Source: Citrobacter sedlakii NBRC 105722
Lineage (GTDB): Bacteria > Pseudomonadota > Gammaproteobacteria > Enterobacterales > Enterobacteriaceae
DNA length: 64,000 nucleotides
Reading direction: 5' to 3'
NCBI RefSeq assembly: GCF_000759835.1
Contig: NZ_BBNB01000002.1
Span: forward strand, 592,438 to 656,437
Part shown: in pieces, positions 27,668 through 35,700 of the stretch
How positions within the stretch are numbered: the first letter of the stretch is position 1
Layout of the letters: every line of letters starts with the position of its first letter
Made by a program: the position numbers and the translations under genes
The notes under the pieces: model-generated
What the model was told of the DNA's origin: nothing
Seen by the model: the letters and a program-made list of their open reading frames with translations, nothing else
Database searches by the model: none

Positions 27668-28267
27668 CTACCTTAAGTAAGCATCATGCAAATGAGAGCA
27701 GTGGATATAAATCTCGCCTATCCGTGATGATCGCCTCAATTTTTTTAATAAAGAATACTGGTAATAATAAATACTTTTAGTCGAGCAATTAAGAATGGGT
27801 GCGATATTTCTTACGGACATACCGGAGAGGCGTTTACGTAACACGAATATTTCTTTCTCTGTTATCGGTACGACATCTTTCAGTACCACGCTTTGTCCAT
27901 AAGACAGGCTATCCAGAGCAGAGACAAACGTCTTTATATCCTTGTCCTCAACCGACAGCAAGATCATATCTTTTTGTTTATTATGCCAATATTTCGCCAG
28001 TGAAGGCATGAAAAGATCAATAACCAACACAACCTTTAGGCCTGTCTTGTGCAGGTTTTCAAGCCAATCATCATGAATAAAGAAAATAACATTATCGATG
28101 CAAAAATTGACGAACAGGAATTCTTCTACTCGATTTATCACGTTTGTTTCGGTAATCAGATGGGCAAGAGAATAAGTGAACAGTGGATTATTATCTGGCC
28201 ACACATTGAGGGTTATTGCCTCATGAGGTTGTGCTTTAAAATGTGTATCCATACCTTGTAACAACAT
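27668..28267 (-). CDS. LuxR-type (GerE helix-turn-helix) transcriptional regulator
   Basis: A 199-aa regulator with an N-terminal domain of unknown fold (about residues 1-125) and a C-terminal GerE-type helix-turn-helix (ITEKEIFVLRKRLSGMSVRN, IAPILNCSTKSIYYYQYSLL). It lacks clear receiver-domain phosphorylation residues and belongs with unconventional enteric LuxR proteins of about 200 aa. The start is unsure: ATG at 28267, GTG at 28273 or ATG at 28252 are possible and none has a good ribosome site. It is co-oriented with the downstream-lying MarR-GNAT remnant and follows a DUF4156 lipoprotein and an Ail-like gene, which it may control. The gene is AT-rich, in line with acquisition by transfer. 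Confidence 0.75.
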   Translation of the reverse strand: MLLQGMDTHFKAQPHEAITLNVWPDNNPLFTYSLAHLITETNVINRVEEFLFVNFCIDNVIFFIHDDWLENLHKTGLKVVLVIDLFMPSLAKYWHNKQKDMILLSVEDKDIKTFVSALDSLSYGQSVVLKDVVPITEKEIFVLRKRLSGMSVRNIAPILNCSTKSIYYYQYSLLKKLRRSSRIGEIYIHCSHLHDAYLR

Positions 28268-28427
28268 ACCCACCGGTAATATAAGATATTTTCCCCGGCA
28301 TACCAGAAATCATCATAATGGCCTTCATAAATTGAAATGCCATTCCTTTATAACATTTATGAATCAGAGCAGACAGCAACCGTCAATGTTGATATCTGCT
28401 CTCTATTCATCAATGAAATATATTAAA

Positions 28428-28784
28428 TTATGGACAACGGTACACCGCTCCGCTTAGCGTCACATTGGTTTGCTGACTTGAACCACTGCCATTGTAGGAA
28501 CTGCCGGTTTGCCCTGCGCGTTGCGTTAGCAGCACAACAACATTTCCGCCCATTTTCCAGGCCTGATTTTTCATATCATTCCGCGCGCCTGTTTCGAGGT
28601 TACTGTTCGAGGTCCAGCCTCCGGTAAAAAAGTTGCCCTGGCTGCCAGTGATGTCGCCTAACCACGAACACTCTTTTCCAGGCTCGTTATGAGTCATACG
28701 AACCCGCTCCGCCCCCGAATGTAATGAGTTAGCGCTACAGGCGGTTAAAAACAACGTAAAAAGAGCTGGTAATATATATTTCAT
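28428..28784 (-). CDS. DUF4156 (YjeI-like) lipoprotein
   Basis: A 118-aa lipoprotein. The signal MKYILPALFTLFLTACSA ends in lipobox LTAC with Cys16 as the lipidated residue. The mature part has the YjeI/DUF4156 pattern: RVRMTHNEPGKECSWLGDIT, then ARNDMKNQAWKMGGNVVVLL and the C-terminal SGAVYRCP, with two conserved cysteines that could form a disulfide. The function of the family is unknown. It is 61 bp downstream of the Ail-like gene on the same strand and may be cotranscribed with it. Confidence 0.82.
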   Translation of the reverse strand: MKYILPALFTLFLTACSANSLHSGAERVRMTHNEPGKECSWLGDITGSQGNFFTGGWTSNSNLETGARNDMKNQAWKMGGNVVVLLTQRAGQTGSSYNGSGSSQQTNVTLSGAVYRCP

Positions 28785-28845
28785 GGATAAACCTTAATTT
28801 CTTTAATATGATTTTACTTATCCCCACTCCCTGGGAGTACCATTT

Positions 28846-29385
28846 TTAAAAGCGATAGCCAACGCTTACGCCAAACGTATTGGCATCGACAGAAAAGAAT
28901 TTTGACGCTTCCCAGGAAAGATCAAGCGATAGGTTGGTTAACGGGTTAAATATTACCCCGGCCCCGTATGCAAACGAATCATCCGTTGATTCGTATGAGT
29001 GAGTATTTTTCATTTTCATTCTCGCCATACCTGCGTTGCCATACAGGCTGATGTAATCATTAAAGCGATAAGTTGGGCCAAACATTACCGAACTATAATC
29101 AATGGTATCGGTACTCTCTTTTTTTAACTTTACTGATTGCCAGCTATAGTGCTCTATTTCGTGGCGAGTCGCCGTTAATGCACCAATAAAGCCCCAGCGT
29201 TCATCAAACTCGTAGCGATATTTTATATTAAAGCCATGAAGATCTTTGCTGTTCGAGCTTTTTAATGCGCTCAGATGTGTTTGAGCATACCCCATTGATA
29301 CCGTATGTGTTCCACTAGCCATACTCTGAAATGAGGCTAACAGACCAAAACAAATAATTACAGCGCCACAAAGTCGCGTAGACAT
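28846..29385 (-). CDS. Ail/OmpX/PagC-family outer membrane beta-barrel protein
   Basis: A 179-aa outer-membrane protein of the Ail/Lom family. The ATG at 29385 (MSTRLCGAVIICFGLLASFQ, signal cleavage after SMA) has GGGAG nine bases upstream and was preferred over an ATG 51 bp further up. Eight amphipathic strands can be followed, with the family elements SMGYAQTHL, GFNIKYRYEFDERWGFIGAL, VMFGPTYRFNDYISLYGNAG and the C-terminal GVSVGYRF. Members act in adhesion, serum resistance or host-cell entry; nothing here decides which. It belongs to the row of surface-protein genes in this region. Confidence 0.85.
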   Translation of the reverse strand: MSTRLCGAVIICFGLLASFQSMASGTHTVSMGYAQTHLSALKSSNSKDLHGFNIKYRYEFDERWGFIGALTATRHEIEHYSWQSVKLKKESTDTIDYSSVMFGPTYRFNDYISLYGNAGMARMKMKNTHSYESTDDSFAYGAGVIFNPLTNLSLDLSWEASKFFSVDANTFGVSVGYRF

Positions 29386-29670
29386 GGATAAATACTCCCT
29401 CTTTATCTTATTGAAAAAAGCATTAATTAAGGCCACTGAAACGACTTCTGATGTCCGTTTGCAGCAGCGAAAATATAGCTAATCAGAGCTGATAAAGTCT
29501 GGAAGAAGATCTTACAAAAATCATAATCACACACTGCTGCTTTTGAACAGAATCAGAATGATTGATTTTAAAGACATACATTTCAATAAGTAACAAAAGA
29601 TGTGTCATCTTACAGCTTGTCACTCTCTTATCATACTGATACCGAGATGCCCAAGGGATTCCTGAGCAAA

Positions 29671-30159
29671 TCAACTCGCTGTACATACGTTATAAATCTG
29701 ACGATTAAGCGAAAAAAGATAGGTTTTCTCGCCAATGCGTTGAATTCGTAATTCGTTGAGGGCCCCTGGATGGAGCAGGCGAAAATAGGAGAACAAATTT
29801 CCGACATTGTCATCAGGAAATATTTTTACAGAATCGATCTCAAACGTAAAAAGATCGTCAGTGATGCGGCGAAGATTTTTCATGTAAACATCCCGATATA
29901 ACAGGCTATGCTCATTATTTTCCTGTTTTACATCATGCTGTAACGTAATACGTTGCGTTTTGAAGTCGATGACAATATCCCCCGCAACGGTTATCCCCTT
30001 CGCCTGTATATTGCTTATCGTTTTAGTGGCACAGAAAAAATCGCCCGTAGAGGGATGACTGACAGCGTGTTTCTTTATTACCTGCACCCATAACATCACG
30101 GAGACGAGAATAAAGAATACTGTTAATATTCTTAATAACGTTCTTTTAGGGTAATGCAT
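29671..30159 (-). CDS. FidL-like membrane protein, copy 1 (partner of ToxR-like regulator 1)
   Basis: A 162-aa protein with one N-terminal membrane segment (LLRILTVFFILVSVMLWV) and a periplasmic domain. It has two cysteines, one in DFFCATKTIS and one in the C-terminal YNVCTAS, and the segment LFSYFRLLHPGALNEL. It overlaps the upstream ToxR-like gene by 28 bp, with ribosome site GGAG inside that gene. It is clearly paralogous to the protein at 31069-31575. Position and plan match FidL beside MarT in Salmonella SPI-3 and, more distantly, ToxS beside ToxR. The role as a stabilising or sensing partner is inferred. The 285 bp downstream contain no gene. Confidence 0.75.
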   Translation of the reverse strand: MHYPKRTLLRILTVFFILVSVMLWVQVIKKHAVSHPSTGDFFCATKTISNIQAKGITVAGDIVIDFKTQRITLQHDVKQENNEHSLLYRDVYMKNLRRITDDLFTFEIDSVKIFPDDNVGNLFSYFRLLHPGALNELRIQRIGEKTYLFSLNRQIYNVCTAS

Positions 30160-30872
30160 TTTGGCTCCGCTACGGTGAGTGGGTTGAGGCACTGGACGAA
30201 GATATGGGTATCCGGCACTCTGATGTAGTAAATATGACGCCCATTCTGCTTAACCACCGGAATAGTTAATTCAGAAAAAGCCGCAGCCACATCCCCGAAG
30301 GTCGTTTTATCGTTATTTACTTTATAAAAATAGTAACCGTCATGGGTAACGGGCGCTGAAAAGTAGGGATGGCTCTCCCACAAGCTGGCACCAAAACTCG
30401 CTATCATCAAAAACGCGGCCAGCGCCAGAAAAAGCCATTCTCTCCGGCCAGCTATAGATGATTTGTTGTGCTCATACGATGTCGGCGTTTCGTCGAAGGT
30501 TTCGGCTGAATGTTCCGCCGGTTCAGCGGGAGTTTGTAGGGAGGCCCCAGGCTTCATGAGCGTGATGGATAAAACCAGCTCAACGCCGACTTTGGGCCGC
30601 GTCACCACAGATGAGGACGGTAGGCCTATTTTGTCGAAAGTATTACGTAACTGATTGATGAGCTTATAATAGCTGGCATCAGATACTACAACGCCCTTAC
30701 GCCCCCAGACCCAGCCGATTAAATCATCCTTTTTGAATAACCCCTTATAGAAAGCAAGCAGCAAATTCGTTTCGGATTCTGAAATGCTCATCGTTTTATC
30801 TGAGTGAGTCAATGACATACGCTCAGAATCAAATATCACGCGATTGTCGATAAGATACTTTCGCTCGCTCAT
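30132..30872 (-). CDS. ToxR/MarT-like membrane-bound transcriptional regulator, copy 1
   Basis: A 246-aa one-component regulator. Residues 1-105 form an OmpR/ToxR-type winged helix (ISESETNLLLAFYKGLFKKD, then SDASYYKLINQLRNTFDKIG and SVVTRPKVGVELVLS). After a polar linker a membrane helix follows (about 143-165, WLFLALAAFLMIASFGASLW), then a periplasmic domain of about 80 residues with FYKVNNDKTTFGDVAAAF and the Cys pair in VQCLNPLTVAEPKCITLKE. It resembles MarT of Salmonella SPI-3, which activates the autotransporter gene misL. It is followed by its own FidL-like gene with a 28-bp overlap and preceded by a second copy of the module. Confidence 0.8.
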   Translation of the reverse strand: MSERKYLIDNRVIFDSERMSLTHSDKTMSISESETNLLLAFYKGLFKKDDLIGWVWGRKGVVVSDASYYKLINQLRNTFDKIGLPSSSVVTRPKVGVELVLSITLMKPGASLQTPAEPAEHSAETFDETPTSYEHNKSSIAGRREWLFLALAAFLMIASFGASLWESHPYFSAPVTHDGYYFYKVNNDKTTFGDVAAAFSELTIPVVKQNGRHIYYIRVPDTHIFVQCLNPLTVAEPKCITLKERY

Positions 30873-31068
30873 GGCTTCTTCTGCAATTTATTCATTGAGT
30901 ATCCGATTTTGCCGTTGTACAGCCTTGCCAGGCACTGAGTAAAAGCCTTACGGAACCTTCAGCGTTCATATTAACACAGGTCAGCTCCAGACGAAATTGG
31001 ACATGTAATAGCCCTTCCGTTATCAACACCCGCCACAATGCCCGTACAGACCGGCCATTACACAGCTA

Positions 31069-31575
31069 TTAGTGCGTATTCACCGCGTTGGTGCTGGTCG
31101 TACAAACATTATATAAATGTCTGTTCAACGAATACAGATATGCATTCTGACCGATTTGGACAATATTCAACTCATTCACCGTACCGGGTTGAAGGAGACG
31201 TAGCCAGGAAAACATATCTCCGGTTGAATCAGCAGAAAATTTATTTACTGAACTGACTTTAAATGTGAACGTTCTGACACCTGTTCGGAGTAATTTACTG
31301 ATATGAACATCCTGGAATAAAAGTTTTTCCTTATGATCCGCCTGTTCAACTTCATAATGAATGGCGATTCGGTCTGACTCAAGATCCAGCACAAACGTAC
31401 CACGCAGTTTCATCTTCATGGGTTCAATATAAACTATTGATTTAGATGTACAAATAAAATTATCCACATTTATAACATTTCGCTGAACATTCCACCCGTT
31501 TCTGCCAAATATCACGATCAGCGCCAGCGCAATGACCGTCATCGTAATCAGTACTGTTCTTTTATGGTTAAACAT
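31069..31575 (-). CDS. FidL-like membrane protein, copy 2 (partner of ToxR-like regulator 2)
   Basis: A 168-aa paralogue of the protein at 29671-30159: N-terminal membrane segment (VLITMTVIALALIVIF), periplasmic domain with NFICTSKSIVYIEP, FVLDLESDRIAIHYEVEQ, MFSWLRLLQPGTVNELNIVQ and the C-terminal LYNVCTTS. Both copies keep the two cysteines and the ...LNRxxYNVCT... end. The start overlaps the upstream regulator gene by 28 bp, the same distance as in copy 1, and both starts read GCCAAAATG. The role is inferred from the MarT-FidL and ToxR-ToxS arrangement. Confidence 0.75.
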   Translation of the reverse strand: MFNHKRTVLITMTVIALALIVIFGRNGWNVQRNVINVDNFICTSKSIVYIEPMKMKLRGTFVLDLESDRIAIHYEVEQADHKEKLLFQDVHISKLLRTGVRTFTFKVSSVNKFSADSTGDMFSWLRLLQPGTVNELNIVQIGQNAYLYSLNRHLYNVCTTSTNAVNTH

Positions 31576-32297
31576 TTTGGCACCACGTTTTCAATCGGAT
31601 TTAAACACTGAAATAAAAGATTGATATCAGGCTCCCTGATGTAATAAAGATAATGACCATTTTGCGGGCCAGGTTTTAATGTCATCGATGTATATGCGGC
31701 GATGACTTGCTTGAATGTCACTTTATCCGTCTTCATTTTAAAGAAAATATAACCATCAAACTCGCCAAGCAGGGTGAATGCCTTATCAGATTTATTCCGT
31801 GTTGTATCGCTGGGAAAAATAAAAATGAGGATAATACCTATCAGCAATACCACACCGCTGGTGCAACAAAGTGCTCGCATGTTTTTACATTTAACCATAA
31901 ACCGGTGCGACAAAAGGGCACGGAATTTTATTTTCAGCGCCCCATCATCGTTTTGTTGCTGAAGGTCGCACATTTCATCAGCGGAAGTCAGCATTATCGA
32001 TAACGATATTCCCACCCGGGGATGTGTAACAATATCAGATGCGTGAAGCCCCACCCGATTGAAGTTATTTCGCAGTTGATTGATAAGTTTGTAATAGCTC
32101 GATTCAGAAACGCATCCGCTGCGATTTTTCCAGACATAATTGATTATCTCTTCTTTTTTATACAATCCAAGCCAAAAAGCCAGCAGTAAATGGCACTCTG
32201 ACTCGGAGAGCCTGACTATTTTCTCTTGTCGACTTAATGTCATTCTGGCGCTATCAAATAGCACTCTGCCGTCTAACAAAAATTTGGTAGCGTTCAT
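31548..32297 (-). CDS. ToxR/MarT-like membrane-bound transcriptional regulator, copy 2
   Basis: A 249-aa paralogue of the regulator at 30132-30872. The winged helix (LSESECHLLLAFWLGLYKKE, then SESSYYKLINQLRNNFNRVG and DIVTHPRVGISLSI) covers about residues 1-110; the membrane helix is near 147-167 (VVLLIGIILIFIF) and the periplasmic domain ends LFQCLNPIENVVPKCLTIKE-QY with the same Cys pair. The ATG at 32297 has GAG at a good distance; a GTG two codons upstream is less likely. It faces away from the AT4 gene across a 413-bp shared region, the position expected for an activator of AT4. Confidence 0.8.
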   Translation of the reverse strand: MNATKFLLDGRVLFDSARMTLSRQEKIVRLSESECHLLLAFWLGLYKKEEIINYVWKNRSGCVSESSYYKLINQLRNNFNRVGLHASDIVTHPRVGISLSIMLTSADEMCDLQQQNDDGALKIKFRALLSHRFMVKCKNMRALCCTSGVVLLIGIILIFIFPSDTTRNKSDKAFTLLGEFDGYIFFKMKTDKVTFKQVIAAYTSMTLKPGPQNGHYLYYIREPDINLLFQCLNPIENVVPKCLTIKEQY

Positions 32298-32710
32298 TAT
32301 CACTCTACTTTAACGATAGGGTTCCTTCGTTATCTCTATGAATAACCTCTTTCTGCTAATGATCGGCCCGGCGCGCTGAAGTGTATAACAATAATAAAAT
32401 AAGATATTCCGTCACTGTACTGAATTTTTATTATTGATCAATCAAACAGCATTGTCCTCTCATTCAAATGCACCCTACGTTCAGTCTAAAAAGAAGTCAA
32501 ACAAGTAAGAAAAAAGTAAGATTTATTCAGCTTGCAGTAAGCACTTTTCAGATCTTTTTCCATAAACTTTTCCTTAGCACAAAGACCTTGTTAATACGTT
32601 GCCAGACAAGGATAACAGCTCAAAGCATACAGAACCGGCAGCATTGTCAGGTCTGACTCGTCTGTCACTTTGCCTCAACGGGGCAATCCATATTATTCGC
32701 CGAGCTTTTT
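32298..32710. promoter_or_regulatory. divergent AT-rich control region between regulator copy 2 and AT4
   Basis: About 410 bp, strongly AT-rich from 32380 to 32600, without a supported gene. It must contain the promoters of both the ToxR-like module and AT4. AT-richness with several TTTTT/AAAAA tracts fits an H-NS-silenced promoter opened by a ToxR-type activator; this is inference. No exact repeat strong enough to name as operator was found. Confidence 0.55.
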
Positions 32711-35700
32711 ATGAAAGTAAGTAAATTATTCATCGCTATTGTCACATCAATGTGTGCAACCGGTGCCCCAGCTGCAACCATTAATGATAACCAAGCGTTA
32801 AAGATAGATTCATTATGGGAAGAGCCGTGGATATTTATTGGTGATGAGACTGACGGCACCCTTAATATTTCTAATGGTGGTGATGTTCAGGCTGAGCTTT
32901 TCCAAATAGGGATACACGGTTCAACAGGCACCGTCAATATAACGGATGGCGGCAGACTGAACATTATCAAATCTACTTACAGCGATCCTTTACTGGTTGG
33001 CGGTAAGTCAGATTCAAAAAATCCTGATGGTTATGGGGTACTGAATATTAGCGGACCAGGAAGTATAGTTACGATTGACAAAAAAAATCGTTCTTTACAG
33101 GTTGGTAAGGGAAACGGAAGCGGCGTGCTAAATATTACTCAGGGAGGAAAGTTATTTCATCACGGTTCGGACAATACCTGGAGCGGGATATGGATAGGTA
33201 GCCGAAGAACGCCGCAATCTACGACATCAGGACGTATCTATGTTGATGGTCCGGGAAGTGAGTTAGCAACCGCAAGCAGAATTATAGTCGGGACCTATGG
33301 GTCAGGCACGCTGATAACCACTAATAGCGGTAAGACGCATGCTGACGCGAATATTCAGGTCGGGAATGAGCTGGAAACTGCCGGCTATGATAATCTGCTT
33401 CAGGTAGCCGGGGCCGGCTCTGTCATCTCGACGGACGCGACGCTGATTGTAGGTTTGGATGGAACAGCCACAGCGATCGCCTCCGATAATGGTCTGCTAA
33501 GCGCCAGAGAAATTATCATTTCCAAAGGAGACAGGAAAGGAGAGCTTGCCGTTGGAGCAAGGGCCGGCGAGCAGGCTGTCGCCGCCGGAAATATTAATAC
33601 CAAAGAGATTATTTTCGGCTTCAGGGAAGGCGTTCTGACACTTAATCATGCCAGCGCTTTATTTTCTCTGTCGGCGAATTTGAGTGGCAAGGGCCGCGTC
33701 AATATGTTGAACGGCCTATCCGCGCTTGCCGGTGATAACTCGAATTTTCATGGCTATTTTTCTATCGACTCTCCGGCCCGCCTCTTAATAACGGACCCAA
33801 AAAATATTGGCGCCAACACGGTATTGCTTAACGGCGGCACGCTGTCCATAGAGACATCTCAGCGCTGGCGTTTTCTGAACAAATTAACCGGAGACGGCGT
33901 GCTTTCCGTTAACACAAACGGCAACGATTTTGTTTTTGACTCATCTCGTTTGACCGATAACTTCCGGGGAACGGTGGCGCTTCAGGATACGGCGTTTTCG
34001 CTGGCCGAAACGAATGCGGCAGCGTTAAAAGACCTGTCGATGAAAATGGGATCGGGAAGTTTGGTGAAGGTTGGCGAGGGTCGGCAAACCCTGGGCGGGC
34101 TCACGTTTGAGGGGGGAACATTGCTTGTTGGTGAAGTTAACCCGGGTCAAAAAACCTCCCCTGCTACGGTACATACCACCGGCCAGCTGGATATTTCGGG
34201 TCAGGGAACCGTACAGGTAACGAGAGGAACCACCTTCAGTAATGACAGGCCAATGCCTGATACCCTTATTCCCTTACTGGAACAGGATGAGAGTAATATT
34301 CTTGTGCGACTGGTATCCAGTGACGGCGGCGTTATCGGTCACGGTGGTAACTTAACGTTAACTGACCAGAACGCCCATGCGATCAGTGATACCGCTGAAG
34401 CCGACATTACCCAGCATGGCGCCGTGGTTGCGAATGCAACTTACGACTATCGTCTTACCCGCGGTGACCGTGATGACGGACTGTACGTCAACTATGCTCT
34501 GACCAATGTCGATTTGATGGGTAAAGAAGCTGATGCGCTTATCCTCAATGCGAACGGAAAAGGCGGTAATTCGGCCGATCTCAGCGCCACACTCACCGGC
34601 GACGGCGATCTGACGATTGACAGCCAGAAAGGCCAGACGGTAACGCTGTCGAATCTGAATAATGACTATCGCGGCGTCACCAACGTGCGCAGCGGTAATC
34701 TGGCGATGCTGAACGATAACGTGCTCGGGAATACCCGCGAGCTGAAGCTGGCTGGCGACACCGGGTTTGATATGCGCGGCCATTCGCAAACCATCGCCAC
34801 GCTCACGGCAGAAAACGGCTCTCTAACCCATTTGAATGGCGGCCAACTCACGTTGACCAACGGCGGTAAGGCATCAGGCGTACTGGCGGGTAACGGGCAG
34901 CTCAACGTTGCGGGCGGAACCTTATCTATCTCTGGTAACAATCCCGAGCTGCAAGCAACGACCGCGATAATGCAGGGCGCGAAGGTAGTGCTGGATCATA
35001 CACTGGGGGCGGGTACAGGCAATATCGTGGCCGCGGGAACGCTGTCCGTCAGCTATGCCGCAGGCCGTCTCTACAATAGCCTTAGCGATGCCGGACAGGT
35101 TGAGTTAATCGACAGCGATGTCGTGCTGGCAGGGACTAATCGGGCATTCTCGGGGCAGTTCACCGTTAATACGGGTTCACAAATGACGGCGTTAACGGCT
35201 GACAGCCTCGGCGCGGCGGAAGTTCATAACAGCGGATCTCTGGTGCTGAACGGCGACAACAACTGGCGACTGGATAATACCGTTTATGGTTCCGGTCGCG
35301 TAATCAAGCTGGGGACCGGGACGATCGCGCTGGGTGACAACGCCGCCTGGACGGGCCAGACGGACATCAAGCAAGGTGGCCTGTTGCTGGGTAACAACGC
35401 GTCACCGGCGACGCTTGCCAGCTCGCAGGTGGATATCGCTAAGCCGGGAATGCTCGCCGGTATTGGCGGTGTAGCTGGCAATATCACTAATGCCGGGACG
35501 CTACAGGTGGGTGCCCACCATGAGGAGAATCATCGGTTTACGGTGGGCGGAGACCTTATCAACAGCGGTTTGCTGGCCACCGGGTTCAAAGGTCATCAGG
35601 CCGGTAACCAACTGGTTATTAATGGTAATTATACCGGCAGCAAGGGGTATCTCACGATAAATACCGCACTGGGTGATGACCATTCCGTTACCGATGAACT

